The notes: generated by a model not told the origin, from the sequence alone. A stretch of DNA of 64,000 bases from Parabacteroides sp. FAFU027 (GCF_022808675.1 NZ_JAKZKV010000002.1:62001-126000), one strand, 5' to 3'; shown: positions 8,773 through 18,463, counted from the first letter of the stretch. Program-made: numbers and translations.

Positions 8773-11700
8773 CTATTCATCCGGATGATTCTTATAATTC
8801 TGCGCGTATTGTGAAGGTGTTACCCCAAATGCCTCGCGGAAATATTTGGTGAAATATTTATGCGTATTGAATCCCACCCGGTCAGCCACCTCGCTGACAG
8901 ACATTTGCCCCTGAGCCAATAGCTGAGCGGCCCGTTTGAGTCGGATGGAACGGATAAAATCCGAAGGCGCCATTCCGGTAATGCTCTGCAGTTTCTTATA
9001 TAGAACGGTACGATCCATGCTCATTTCTTCGCTAAACTGCTGTACAGAAAACTCCGGATTATCCATATTACACTCAATGCAGGCTAATGCTTTTTCGACG
9101 AGTTGCTGGTCCAAAGAGCTAATGGTAATTTCTTTCGGATTGACCTCGATCTTTTGTGTAAACTGATGTTGGCGAAGGTTTTGTTGCTCAATCAGTTTTC
9201 TGATTCGAAGCAATAACAGGTCGAGATTGAAGGGTTTAGACAAATATTCATCCGCTCCCGCGCCGAAGCCTTCCAGCTTGTGCTCTTCAGAGGTTCTGGC
9301 TGTCAGCAGAATGACCGGGATATGCGAGGTTGACAGGTCTGATTTTATTCGCTGGCAAAGCTCAAGCCCGTTCATTTCAGGCATCATCACGTCACTGATG
9401 ATCAGGTCAGGTTGGGATGATTTCGCCAGTTCCAGTCCGGCCTTACCATCGGCAGCATGCAAAACATCATAGCTTTTGGCCAATTCCCCAATCAGGAATG
9501 TTCGCAGGTCATCGTTATCCTCCACCACCAAAAGCCTGTACCGTTTCGTTGAGTCAACGGTTACATCAGGATGTGTCAATTCATCCGTAATGGAAGCTTC
9601 ATTCTCAGCAGGCTGTAATGAAAGATTCATCGGTAGTAATATGGTAAAACAGGTACCTTTGCCCGGTTCGCTCTTCACGGATACCTCTCCGGAATGTAAT
9701 CTGACATACTCTTTCACCAAATGCAATCCGATACCGCTACCCTCCTCCGATCCGGCAACCTGATAGAAACGATTGAAAATATCCGGCAGCTCACTCTCCG
9801 GGATTCCCTTGCCTGTATCTGACACCTCAATTTTCAGCGTTTTCTGTTCTTCCATAAGGATAAGACTCAGGGTAATCTGACCTCCGTTGGGCGTATATTT
9901 AAAAGCATTGGACAATAAATTATTGAGAATGCGGTACAGCTTTTCCCGGTCAAAATAGATATATGCCTCTTTCGAAGAGCAATTGACATCAAAGTTGATC
10001 CCTTTCGCCAAAGCCAGTCTGGAAAAAAGCTCTTTGAAACTGCTTATAAAATCCACAATATTCCCGAAAGACAGGTTCAGCTTTTCCCCGGTCACTTCCA
10101 GGCGGCGGAAATCAAGCAACTGGTTAACCAGATTCTGGAGATCCCGGGCATGCCGGTAGATGATGCGGAGCCTTGGCTCAAGTGAAGAATCTTTCATCTC
10201 TTTCAGCAGAGACTCAATCGGTGTGACAATTAAAGTCAGCGGCGTTCGAAACTCATGACTGATATTGGTAAAGAAGTTAAATTTCATCAGGTTAAGCTTC
10301 TCTTCATTCCGGCGAACAAGTTCACGCTGAGATAAAATCCGGTAATATCGCAAAGCAAAAAAGGCGGCCAGAACAATCACAACCAGATAAATCAGATAGG
10401 CCAGCGGCGTTTTCCAGAAAGGAGCTTTTACCTCAATAATCATTTCAGAATAACCGGCGGTCCACTCCTTGCTGTTGTTGGCAGATTTCACCTTCAACCG
10501 GTAAATCCCCGGAGACAGGTTGGTATAACCGGCTATTCCGGTTCCGTTCCGACTGTAAATCTCGCGCCAGTTGTCATCCACCCCTTCCAAGCGATACCGG
10601 AAGTAGGTCTGTGTTGGATTGATATAGTTCAGCGCTGAAAACTCTATCCCGATAAAATTCTGGTTATAATTCAGGGAAAAGCGTTCTATCGAAGAGACAG
10701 AGCGCTTTAAGATGATATTATCATCGTAGGATTGCCCCTGTTTTATGACATTTCCAAACAGCATCAGATTCGTAAACACCGGCTTGGGCAAGCGAGGATT
10801 GGTCGGATTCTTTTGAAGGTCGATCACATTAAATCCGTTTACTCCACCCATAAGCAACAGCCCCTGTTTTGACAACAATATAGAATTATACGAGAATTCA
10901 TTACCGAGCACTCCGTCAAAATGATTGAAGTTGGCAATCACGAAGTTCGGTTTATTATTGCGGCTGGTGACAACAATGCGGGAAACACCACCGGCGGTAG
11001 TCACCCATATCCTGCCCTGCCGATCCTCAATAACGCTCTTGATGCTGTTATTCACAAGTCCATCATCGGTGTAGAGTGTCTGTACCGAATTACTGCCGGG
11101 CACCCACATACAGAGCCCGTCCTGAGTGCCAATCCACACCCGGTTCGATTTATCTTTGTAAATGCAGTTATATTGCTGATTGACTTTCCGCAACAATACA
11201 TTCAGGGAATTGCTGAATTGTCTCTTCTGAAAATTGTAAATAAAAAGGCCGGTATTTCCTTTTCCTAACAGCCGATTCTTATCAAGGGAAATCAACTGTG
11301 AAACCCCGTTCGATCCTATTCGGCTAATCAATTGAATAGCGCCATTTTCGGGATTAAACTGCTCGATTCCTCGATTGGTAGAGGCAAAAAGCGCACCGTC
11401 AGCTGTTTCGCAAAGTCGTCGTATCGTTACCTGTTTCGGGTCATAATGCCGAATGCTATTATTTTGAATTGAATAGAGCCCCTGGTGATCTGTACAAATC
11501 CAGATCCTTTGCCGGGAATCTTTAATCAGAGAAGTGCATGCTACATCATTGGAAATACCCGGATATTGTGACACCAGGCCTGAAGCTGCATTGTAAATGT
11601 ATAATCCACGGGAAGTTCCGACCAAAATACCATTCGGAGTATCGGCAAAACCGGTCACTTCAATATTCTTTATTCCATTTCCGAAAGAAGATAATCCGAC

Positions 11701-12750
11701 ATTGCCAAACTTGAAACGATCGGGATGATAATAAAGCAGCCCCCGGTTAAATGTCCCAATCCACAATCCGCCCTGGGAATCATGATATTGGGAACTGATC
11801 TCGCCGTTAATCTCAGATCCATCGACTAATCTGAAAGAAGAAATAAACTGCTTTTTCTGCAAGGATTTGTCAAAAATCCACATGCCAGACCTGCAACTTA
11901 CCCAGAAGTTTCCGTATTGATCAATCGAGGGTGTATTCAGCCAATAATCTGTTTTCAATAAAACGGTTACTTCCTTCCGGGAAATATCATAACTGGTTAT
12001 CAGGCCTTTTGCATCAGAACTGGTCCATAACTGATAAATGACTTTAGGGGTCACCGCCAAAAACAACGACCAGTTATCGTGTCTTTCGTCAGGCGTACTG
12101 AGCTGATTGATCTTGTAAATCGCCCGCCGGGATCTCAAATCATAGCATACCATCCAGCCGGAGCGGTAGAATAAATACACTTTGTCCTTTACAACTGTCA
12201 GATCAAGCAAATCATCTTTTTTGCCTGACGTCTGCGACACACGATATACAAATACGCCCGTTTTTCCGGTTGTGGCGTTTCTAAATAACAATTTATCCGA
12301 AACTGTTCTGATCCAGTAATTCTTATACTGATCCATGAAAAAGTCGGCAATCGGCTCGCGGATTCCCATTCCCGCAAGTACACTATCGGGGCGGGAGACA
12401 CTCTGCTCCTGGTTGATACTCATGAGCAAAAGCTTCCCCTGATACTTCAACCAGATATAGGATTCATCAACATATTCACGATGAAAATTCCGGAATCCGC
12501 CCAAAGGCATTGCGTCACTTCCCTTCAGATGAATGTACTTAAAGGAGGTTCCATCGTATATGTTGGTAATCCCCTCTGTACTGATTACCATGCGACCATC
12601 AGGGAGTTGCAGAATATAACGAACCCGGTTCTCGGAAAGGCCGCTCCGGGTATCGACCGGGGTAAATACAAAGCGTTGCTGAGCTTGCACACAAGAGAGA
12701 CAAGCATTCAACAATATATACGTCAGAAGAATGAAATTTCTATATGGCAT
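8773..12750 (-). CDS. Hybrid two-component system sensor/regulator (HTCS 1)
   Basis: 1325 residues with a signal peptide (about 1-23). The periplasmic sensor is a set of two-component propeller repeats (repeated W[IV]G.../GLY-type blades to about residue 700) and a Y_Y_Y domain (FRYRLEGVDDNWREI). After one membrane helix (about 775-800) come HisKA with the phospho-acceptor His832 (NISHEFRTPLTLI), HATPase with GKGIPE and GSGIGLHLV, a receiver with Asp1120 (PDLIISDVMMPEMNG), and a C-terminal AraC-type HTH. It senses a periplasmic oligosaccharide and activates a polysaccharide locus. The adjacent upstream target on the same strand is a GH127 gene whose promoter carries a tandem 15-bp site, probably bound by this protein (inference). 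Confidence 0.95.
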   Translation of the reverse strand: MPYRNFILLTYILLNACLSCVQAQQRFVFTPVDTRSGLSENRVRYILQLPDGRMVISTEGITNIYDGTSFKYIHLKGSDAMPLGGFRNFHREYVDESYIWLKYQGKLLLMSINQEQSVSRPDSVLAGMGIREPIADFFMDQYKNYWIRTVSDKLLFRNATTGKTGVFVYRVSQTSGKKDDLLDLTVVKDKVYLFYRSGWMVCYDLRSRRAIYKINQLSTPDERHDNWSLFLAVTPKVIYQLWTSSDAKGLITSYDISRKEVTVLLKTDYWLNTPSIDQYGNFWVSCRSGMWIFDKSLQKKQFISSFRLVDGSEINGEISSQYHDSQGGLWIGTFNRGLLYYHPDRFKFGNVGLSSFGNGIKNIEVTGFADTPNGILVGTSRGLYIYNAASGLVSQYPGISNDVACTSLIKDSRQRIWICTDHQGLYSIQNNSIRHYDPKQVTIRRLCETADGALFASTNRGIEQFNPENGAIQLISRIGSNGVSQLISLDKNRLLGKGNTGLFIYNFQKRQFSNSLNVLLRKVNQQYNCIYKDKSNRVWIGTQDGLCMWVPGSNSVQTLYTDDGLVNNSIKSVIEDRQGRIWVTTAGGVSRIVVTSRNNKPNFVIANFNHFDGVLGNEFSYNSILLSKQGLLLMGGVNGFNVIDLQKNPTNPRLPKPVFTNLMLFGNVIKQGQSYDDNIILKRSVSSIERFSLNYNQNFIGIEFSALNYINPTQTYFRYRLEGVDDNWREIYSRNGTGIAGYTNLSPGIYRLKVKSANNSKEWTAGYSEMIIEVKAPFWKTPLAYLIYLVVIVLAAFFALRYYRILSQRELVRRNEEKLNLMKFNFFTNISHEFRTPLTLIVTPIESLLKEMKDSSLEPRLRIIYRHARDLQNLVNQLLDFRRLEVTGEKLNLSFGNIVDFISSFKELFSRLALAKGINFDVNCSSKEAYIYFDREKLYRILNNLLSNAFKYTPNGGQITLSLILMEEQKTLKIEVSDTGKGIPESELPDIFNRFYQVAGSEEGSGIGLHLVKEYVRLHSGEVSVKSEPGKGTCFTILLPMNLSLQPAENEASITDELTHPDVTVDSTKRYRLLVVEDNDDLRTFLIGELAKSYDVLHAADGKAGLELAKSSQPDLIISDVMMPEMNGLELCQRIKSDLSTSHIPVILLTARTSEEHKLEGFGAGADEYLSKPFNLDLLLLRIRKLIEQQNLRQHQFTQKIEVNPKEITISSLDQQLVEKALACIECNMDNPEFSVQQFSEEMSMDRTVLYKKLQSITGMAPSDFIRSIRLKRAAQLLAQGQMSVSEVADRVGFNTHKYFTKYFREAFGVTPSQYAQNYKNHPDE

Positions 12751-12852
12751 TGATTGTCAGATATTCCTGATAATAGAACTACATTTGAGAACACTAAATT
12801 AGCAAGAAAAGAGATTACATCCTGATTTTGAGATGTTATTCTGATAAAAAGA

Positions 12853-12893
12853 AAAATGCAGCAAACACCCGGCAGGGATATTTGCTACATTTT
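12853..12893 (-). terminator. Hairpin between GH127 and HTCS 1
   Basis: AAAATG-AGCAAA pairs with TTTGCT-CATTTT, with an inner CCC/GGG stem around GGCA. A- and T-rich flanks on both sides would let it work in either direction. It lies just downstream of the GH127 stop. Confidence 0.55.
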
Positions 12894-12918
12894 CCACATT
12901 TACAGAGTCAGACAACTC

Positions 12919-15336
12919 TTATTTTTTTAGCACGGCAGGTGTATTGGCCGATTTAAGCAACCGGATAAAGAAAACTCCGCCAGCTACATTTCCAGATTGA
13001 GGCCGGAACGTAACTTTCACTTTACTTTTTCCTTTAACCATCGATTCAGGAATCGTGTATTCCGCATTTCTGAAATCATCCACTTTCCATTTTCCGACAA
13101 GATTTTCAGCAACCAGTTTTGCGTCATCGATGAAAATATCGAATGTGCGGTTTTTATTTTCGTTACCCCAATAGCGAACCATCAGTGTCAGATTCTTTTC
13201 ATTTCCGGTTTTCATATTATAGCTGAAATATCCTCCTTCACGCGCATCACGCCAAAACTCATCCCTGTGTGTTCCGGTTGTTGAGTTGGATTTATCGATG
13301 GCATGATCTACCTCCGGCTGTTGCTGCCCGGGTTGCACAAAGTCAATCGTGCGGCTTTCCAGCTCCATTTTCTTCGCTTCTTCCTTAGCCAGTGAGTCAA
13401 GCACATTCTTGTATTGGTCGTTTGATAAATTCATCCAGTACATCATATAGCGGGCATCGTGGATTTTAAAGAACGGTTCCAGTTCAAGCGTATTCTTTGC
13501 ATTGACAATGTTAGTTCCCGAGAATGTAAATGTCAGCGGCTTTCCGGCCACCGGAGTCAACTTACCGGCAAGTGCGGCACGATTATCATCCACAATGATC
13601 GGAGCCTGATCAACCGGCAACATGCGTCCTCCTGCGATATGCCCCCAACGGCTATCGTCAGCCACCAATCCTTTCAGGTCTTCAGTACCGGTTTTCGCAC
13701 CAAGCAGAATAGGGCCGTGCATAAAGGAAATGTAGGAAGGTACATTATGCAACTGCTCAATCGTATTGCGCATTGGAAGAATAACTTCTACGACATCGTT
13801 GCTCTTCCATTTCCGCTTAATCGCGATGTATGATGACGGCTGTGATGTGTAAGATACAGGCTGGCCGTTAACCAGAACCTTCAGTTCGCCGCTTGCCACC
13901 CACGACGGATAACGCACCAATAAACTGAACGGTTTTGATCCGCCTTTGACGATGGTCAGTTTTGTTTTTTCACCATATGGGAAATTTGTCTCTTGCTTAA
14001 GGCTCACGCCCTTTTCTTTCCAGTTCAGTTCTGATGCGATAAACAGATTGAGGAACAGGGAGTCATGACGGTGGGTATAAATGAATTCACCGTATTTGCC
14101 ATGATTCTCCATACCGGTACCTACACAACACCACATGGCCTTTTCAGGTGCTGAATATACGCGGTAATGACGGGGGCGGGCCGGGGTAAAATAGACATAT
14201 CCGCCGTGCTCTGGGTGCTGCGTGGAAAGAATATGGTTGAACAAAGCACGTTCGTAAAAATCTGCATATTTTGCCAGGGGCTGCTCTCTGAATAAATCTT
14301 CGGTGAGCTTCAGCATATTATTGGTATTACATGACTCCGGACCTTCTACCATATTTACATAGTCGATCCATGACGATACCGGTGGAAAAAACTCACGACG
14401 ACTGTTACCGCCTAATGACAAGCTACGGTTTTCTGTTACCGTTTCCCAGAAGAAACTTCCGGCAGTTGCATAATCCTTATCTCCGCTTACCTCGGCTATC
14501 CGTTCAAAGCCGACAGCTTTTGGCACTTGTGTATTGGCATGTACGTTGTCAAGATTATCCTCTTGAACAGACATTGCATTAAACAACTTTTTATGGGAAA
14601 ATCTCTTTGCCGTATTCAGATATTTCACGTCACCGGTCATTTGATACGCATCGGCAAATACTTCGTTCATTCCGCCATGTTCGTTCCCGAGCATCTCTTC
14701 CATTTTAGCATCAGAGAGCCCCGATGTGAGCACAACCGCCCAGTCACAGAATTTCAGGAAGATTATTTTCGCGTCTTTATTTCCACCATACAACCACGCA
14801 TCTCTCAGGCCGGCATACGTTTTATGGAGGTTATACCAGGGTACCCAGCTTTTCCAGATAGGGCCCATATTTCCGGTTTTAATCACAGGCCATATTTCGT
14901 TACTTTTGGGCACACCGCCGGCATATCCTACACCCCAATCAGGGTATTTAACGCTATTGGCGTCCTGGCAAGCTTTAAACTCAGCAACCATGTAATCCAT
15001 CCGTTTCTTACATTCGGCATTTCCGGTAGAAGCGTAATGAATGGCAAGAGCCGACAAATAATGTCCGGCAATATGTCCATCCAGCCCATCGCTTTCCCAG
15101 TTGCCGTAATTCTTTGCCTTAGCCGGCAAGCCGGCAACCGTGCGATAAGGAGCCAGCAATCGGTCGGCATCATATTTAAGCAGAGTGGATACATTCAGAT
15201 CCTGGGCATGCTTAAAAGGACCATCCAGCAATTTTACGTCCGAAAGCGGGAAGGTATTCGGATAGAGTTTTTCTTGAGAAAATGCGGTTTGTTTAAACAC
15301 AAACAAAAGCGCAACCGCAATCAGTGATTTTTTCAT
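12919..15336 (-). CDS. GH127/GH146-type beta-L-arabinofuranosidase (DUF1680), copy 1
   Basis: 805 residues with a signal peptide ending TAFSQ. The alpha/alpha barrel starts LYPNTFPLSDVKLLDGPF. Zinc and catalytic residues of the family are present: Glu334 and Cys336 in ESCNTNN, and Cys403-Cys404 in MWCCVGTGMENHGKYG. Family knowledge: the cysteine thiolate is the nucleophile, held by a Zn-Cys3-Glu site. The C-terminal 250 residues form beta domains (DUF4986/DUF6805-like), an architecture closer to GH146 than to the shorter GH127 enzymes. It removes beta-L-arabinofuranose from arabinan or rhamnogalacturonan side chains in the periplasm. It is paralogous to the gene at 39532. The promoter carries a tandem direct repeat; the nearby HTCS 1 is the likely activator. 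Confidence 0.9.
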   Translation of the reverse strand: MKKSLIAVALLFVFKQTAFSQEKLYPNTFPLSDVKLLDGPFKHAQDLNVSTLLKYDADRLLAPYRTVAGLPAKAKNYGNWESDGLDGHIAGHYLSALAIHYASTGNAECKKRMDYMVAEFKACQDANSVKYPDWGVGYAGGVPKSNEIWPVIKTGNMGPIWKSWVPWYNLHKTYAGLRDAWLYGGNKDAKIIFLKFCDWAVVLTSGLSDAKMEEMLGNEHGGMNEVFADAYQMTGDVKYLNTAKRFSHKKLFNAMSVQEDNLDNVHANTQVPKAVGFERIAEVSGDKDYATAGSFFWETVTENRSLSLGGNSRREFFPPVSSWIDYVNMVEGPESCNTNNMLKLTEDLFREQPLAKYADFYERALFNHILSTQHPEHGGYVYFTPARPRHYRVYSAPEKAMWCCVGTGMENHGKYGEFIYTHRHDSLFLNLFIASELNWKEKGVSLKQETNFPYGEKTKLTIVKGGSKPFSLLVRYPSWVASGELKVLVNGQPVSYTSQPSSYIAIKRKWKSNDVVEVILPMRNTIEQLHNVPSYISFMHGPILLGAKTGTEDLKGLVADDSRWGHIAGGRMLPVDQAPIIVDDNRAALAGKLTPVAGKPLTFTFSGTNIVNAKNTLELEPFFKIHDARYMMYWMNLSNDQYKNVLDSLAKEEAKKMELESRTIDFVQPGQQQPEVDHAIDKSNSTTGTHRDEFWRDAREGGYFSYNMKTGNEKNLTLMVRYWGNENKNRTFDIFIDDAKLVAENLVGKWKVDDFRNAEYTIPESMVKGKSKVKVTFRPQSGNVAGGVFFIRLLKSANTPAVLKK

Positions 15337-15434
15337 GTCTCTTTAATTATATTTGTTTTGCTATAAAGGTAACTCACTAATAATGTTTCACATATTCGTT
15401 TCAAAAGTATTATTTCGTCAAAGTAACGCATTGA

Positions 15435-15502
15435 CAAAATTACAATATCACCTTTATTGTGATAGGGACATTTCGTTGTTGGATAGAGGACATTTCGTTG
15501 TT
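15435..15502 (-). promoter_or_regulatory. GH127 copy 1 promoter with tandem 15-bp activator site
   Basis: On the minus strand AACAACGAAATGTCC occurs twice (15488-15502 and 15466-15480), start to start 22 bp, two helical turns. It is followed after 23 bp by the -7 element TAATTTTG (15435-15442). No TTTG -33 element is visible. This is the layout expected for an activator such as the AraC domain of an HTCS. Confidence 0.7.
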
Positions 15503-15639
15503 TTTCCACATCAACCGGCATTTTTTTGATCCCATACAGTAGCTAAATATGACTACCAGATTTGTTTCATTACTTTATAATTTCTTCTAATGGTCATCTG
15601 AGGCAAATTGCCTTACTTTGTATAAGCATGTTCCTTTAG

Positions 15640-16908
15640 ATGAAAGAAGAAGTACTCGAAAAGCTGAAAGTGCTGGCCGAATCAGCCAAGTACGATGTGT
15701 CGTGTTCCTCCAGCGGGACCACGCGCAAAAATGCGCCCGGAGGAATCGGAAATACAGCAGGCTGGGGCATTTGCCATACTTTCACGGAAGACGGGCGCTG
15801 TGTATCGCTGCTCAAGATCATGCTGACGAACTACTGCATGTTTGACTGTGCCTACTGTATCAACCGCAGAAGCAACGATATTCGCCGGGCGACATTCAGT
15901 GTATCGGAGCTGGTGGAACTTACCATTGAATTTTACCGAAGAAACTACATCGAAGGACTTTTTCTAAGTTCGGGTGTGGTGCGCAATGCCGACTACACAA
16001 TGGAGCGACTGGTGAAAGTGGTTAAGGACCTGCGCACCGTGCATCGTTTTAATGGCTACATTCACATGAAAAGCATCCCCGGCGCCAGCGAAATACTTGT
16101 GCATGAAGCCGGACTGTATGCCGACCGCCTCAGTGTAAATATCGAAATACCAACCGAGGAAAACCTCAGGCGACTGGCTCCCGAAAAAGACCATACGAGT
16201 GTATATCTGCCTATGTCGTACATCCAGCAAGGGGTGCTCGAAAGCAAAGAAGAACGGCAAAAGCACCGGCACGCGCCGCGCTTTGCTCCTGCCGGACAGA
16301 GCACCCAGATGATCGTGGGAGCGACCAACGAAACCGACAAGCAGATACTTTTCACTTCGGCTGCGCTGTATGATCGGCCGTCAATGAAGCGGGTGTATTA
16401 CTCGGGATTTGTGCCGGTCAATAGCTACGACAACCGGCTGCCGGCGCTCAAGCAACCGCCCCTGGTAAGAGAAAATCGTCTCTATCAGGCCGACTGGTTG
16501 ATGCGTTTTTATGAATTCAAGGTGGATGAGATTGTGGATGACCGCTTCCCCGACCTTGATCTGGAGATCGACCCCAAACTGGCATGGGCACTGCGCCACC
16601 CGGAGCATTTCCCGATAGATATAAACAAAGCTGATTACCACATGATCCTGCGCGTGCCGGGCATTGGCGTGAAATCGGCCAAACTGATCGTGGTATCGCG
16701 CCGACATGCCCGTCTGAAGGCATCTGACCTCAAAAAGATCGGCGTAGTAATGAAGAAAGCGCAGTACTTTATTACCTGCAACGAACTACCGGCTTTTACC
16801 GTTCACGAAAGTTCACCGGAGTATGTCCGTCAAAAACTGACTGAAAAGAAATTACCTAAAGGCAAACAAATAGATTCGCAACAACTGAAGCTGATTTTTC
16901 CGGAGTGA
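15640..16908 (+). CDS. Radical-SAM / helix-hairpin-helix protein, putative DNA modification or repair (TIGR03916 type)
   Basis: 422 residues, cytoplasmic. The iron-sulfur cluster motif is CMFDCAYC (CX3CX2C), embedded in LLKIMLTNYCMFDCAYCINRR-type sequence. A C-terminal helix-hairpin-helix (ILRVPGIGVKSAKLIVV) suggests nucleic-acid binding. Family knowledge: this protein is nearly always encoded next to a DUF4130 partner (TIGR03915), and the pair is predicted to act on DNA, possibly by glycosylase-like chemistry; the reaction is not established as far as I know. The partner follows 57 bp downstream, separated by a long inverted repeat. A -7-like TTACTTTG lies at 15613-15620. Confidence 0.92.
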   Translation: MKEEVLEKLKVLAESAKYDVSCSSSGTTRKNAPGGIGNTAGWGICHTFTEDGRCVSLLKIMLTNYCMFDCAYCINRRSNDIRRATFSVSELVELTIEFYRRNYIEGLFLSSGVVRNADYTMERLVKVVKDLRTVHRFNGYIHMKSIPGASEILVHEAGLYADRLSVNIEIPTEENLRRLAPEKDHTSVYLPMSYIQQGVLESKEERQKHRHAPRFAPAGQSTQMIVGATNETDKQILFTSAALYDRPSMKRVYYSGFVPVNSYDNRLPALKQPPLVRENRLYQADWLMRFYEFKVDEIVDDRFPDLDLEIDPKLAWALRHPEHFPIDINKADYHMILRVPGIGVKSAKLIVVSRRHARLKASDLKKIGVVMKKAQYFITCNELPAFTVHESSPEYVRQKLTEKKLPKGKQIDSQQLKLIFPE

Positions 16909-16915
16909 TATTACC

Positions 16916-16952
16916 CTAAACCTCCAGGGTTTTAAAAACCCTGGAGGTTTAG
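16916..16952. repeat. 37-bp inverted repeat within the radical-SAM/DUF4130 operon
   Basis: CTAAACCTCCAGGGTTTT pairs with AAAACCCTGGAGGTTTAG, nearly without a loop. It lies between two functionally linked co-directional genes, so as a terminator it would have to be partial. It resembles mobile palindromic intergenic elements common in Bacteroidota (recalled, not searched). Confidence 0.65.
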
Positions 16953-16965
16953 ACCATACACCACC

Positions 16966-17727
16966 ATGCTCGTTTTCCGATACGATAAAACATTCGAAGG
17001 ATTGCTAACGGCTGTCTTTGACGCCTACAATCGCAAGACTTTCCCCGACAAACTGTTGGGCGAAGAGGATATTGCCCCAATGTTTATGGAAGAATGCTTT
17101 ACCGTCATTACCGATTCGGAGAAATCTGAACGTGTATGGAAAGGGCTGCAAAAAAAGGTGGCTCGTGTTACCCTGAATATGCTCACTTACGTCTGGCTAT
17201 CAGAAGAGGCGGGCTGCGATGAGTTGCTCTTCCGATACATCCGGAAAACATTTGACCACCCACAATCCATCGAAACAAACTTTGCAGATGATGATGTGCT
17301 GCAAGTCCAGAAGCTCGCCCGGAAAGTCAATCATGAGAAACACCGCATGATCGAATTCGTACGCTTCCAGAAAGCCGCTGACGATCTTTTCTTTGCATCT
17401 ATCTCGCCAGACCATAACTGCCTCCCGCTGATTATCGGTCATTTCAAGGATCGCTTTGCTGACCAGAAATGGATTATCTATGACACAAAGCGCAATTATG
17501 GCTTCTATTATGACCTGAAAGTCATCACTGACATGACGCTCGAAGACAGCAATCTTTTCCCCGATGGAAAGCTCAACGAAGAGCTGATGGCCGAAGATGA
17601 AAAGCTTTTCCAGCAGATGTGGAAGGCTTACTACAAATCATTGACCATCCAGGAGCGCATCAACCCCAAACTGCACCGCCAGCATTTGCCCAAACGGTAT
17701 TGGAAATACCTGACGGAAAAACAGTAG
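16966..17727 (+). CDS. DUF4130 / TIGR03915 partner of the radical-SAM DNA protein
   Basis: 253 residues, cytoplasmic, starting MLVFRYDKTFEGLLTAVFDAY, the usual opening of the family. The C-terminal half contains YDTKRNYGFYYDL and ends RQHLPKRYWKYLTEKQ, both characteristic. Family knowledge links the C-terminal DUF4130 region to a uracil-DNA-glycosylase-like fold, with the radical-SAM neighbour as obligatory partner; function remains predicted. The last 13 codons, plus three upstream, recur at 18664-18717 with only synonymous changes in the shared 13, evidence for a second copy that was later lost. Confidence 0.9.
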   Translation: MLVFRYDKTFEGLLTAVFDAYNRKTFPDKLLGEEDIAPMFMEECFTVITDSEKSERVWKGLQKKVARVTLNMLTYVWLSEEAGCDELLFRYIRKTFDHPQSIETNFADDDVLQVQKLARKVNHEKHRMIEFVRFQKAADDLFFASISPDHNCLPLIIGHFKDRFADQKWIIYDTKRNYGFYYDLKVITDMTLEDSNLFPDGKLNEELMAEDEKLFQQMWKAYYKSLTIQERINPKLHRQHLPKRYWKYLTEKQ

Positions 17728-17826
17728 TAAAAAAGCTCCATAATACCTCTTACCTCTCAACAGTATCGTTAGAAACTCCGGATATCACTTTTTTCAACAT
17801 TGAATCCTCATTTGGATACAAAAACG

Positions 17827-17881
17827 CCTCTAATTTAGAACAAAATAGTACCTGGCATATTCAATATCCACACTATATTTG
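17827..17881 (+). promoter_or_regulatory. Outer promoter of small gene copy 1 with HTCS 2-type box
   Basis: -7 TATATTTG at 17874-17881; the box is 17827-17851, exactly 22 bp upstream. It contains AATTTAGAACAAAATAG and matches the equivalent box of copy 2 (36030-36054) at about 15 of 25 positions. It lies 262 bp before the small gene. Confidence 0.5.
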
Positions 17882-17975
17882 ACAAATCAAAGATATGAGC
17901 AGTTGCAGAGCATAGGTTCTGAAAATGACCTGATTAAGAGACCGATTAAGAATATCAGCATTCAAAATTGCCAAT

Positions 17976-18040
17976 GGTCAAATAGTCCACATTTTTGACC
18001 GGATAGTATATCATAAAAATTGATTTCGTCACTAATTTTG
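17976..18040 (+). promoter_or_regulatory. Inner promoter of small gene copy 1: tandem GACC-ATAGT site
   Basis: GGTCAAATAGT (17976-17986) and GACCGGATAGT (17997-18007) are direct repeats 21 bp apart. The -7 TAATTTTG (18033-18040) follows after 25 bp. The same arrangement with the same 21- and 25-bp spacings precedes copy 2, so the site is conserved while the surrounding sequence has diverged. Confidence 0.65.
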
Positions 18041-18142
18041 AATCCGGATAACAACGAAAACCTTAACCTGAAAATAAAACCTGAACCCACTCTTTGATCA
18101 AGCTACAATAAAGAATAGACCCTAAACCCTCAAAAACTAAAA

Positions 18143-18340
18143 ATGAAAACCCTGGAAGAACTACAAGTATTGATGCAAAATGCATCCACTCTGGAGGACA
18201 AGACTGCCCTCCGGATCAAAATGATTGAGTTAAACCGTGCATCTGAGCAACCTGATGCAGCCGTGATTAGCCCAATGTCAACGTTTTTGCACAATGTGCA
18301 TCGCAAGCACAAGCACAACGTTCGTTTCAATGCCATATAG
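18143..18340 (+). CDS. Conserved 65-aa protein of unknown function, copy 1
   Basis: 65 residues; starts MKTLEELQVLMQNASTLEDK and ends with a basic tail (HNVHRKHKHNVRF). Not recognised. The first ~35 residues should be helical and amphipathic; there is no signal peptide, membrane segment or cysteine. Copy 2 at 36451 is about 80 percent identical, and many of the nucleotide differences between them fall at synonymous third positions, which argues for a real, selected protein. Each copy has two stacked promoters upstream and a palindromic terminator 120-130 bp downstream, and each is followed by a pectate lyase gene on the opposite strand (here reduced to a remnant). A cytoplasmic regulatory or stress peptide linked to pectin growth is a guess only. 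Confidence 0.8.
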   Translation: MKTLEELQVLMQNASTLEDKTALRIKMIELNRASEQPDAAVISPMSTFLHNVHRKHKHNVRFNAI

Positions 18341-18463
18341 CATTTGAGGCAAAAGCATTTCGTCAAACACCTTTGGATTAGAAATCAATTAGATAATATA
18401 TTCTGATTTCTCCGTTTAAAACAAGTAGAGATGTATCCTTTGGTTAGTAGGGCGTAGCTCGTT

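Noticed and set aside
8661-8852. 63-aa plus-strand open frame
   Set aside because: It overlaps the 3' end of HTCS 1 in antisense and the operator region; no coding character.
15333-15521. 62-aa open frame upstream of GH127 copy 1 (minus)
   Set aside because: It covers the tandem activator site and -7 element and overlaps the GH127 start; better explained as promoter.
18174-18302. TGCAAAATGCA and TGCACAATGTGCA palindromes inside small gene copy 1 as members of the 41-bp array family
   Set aside because: They lie in coding sequence, are not 41 bp apart, and are explained by conserved codons; the same words recur in copy 2 by homology.
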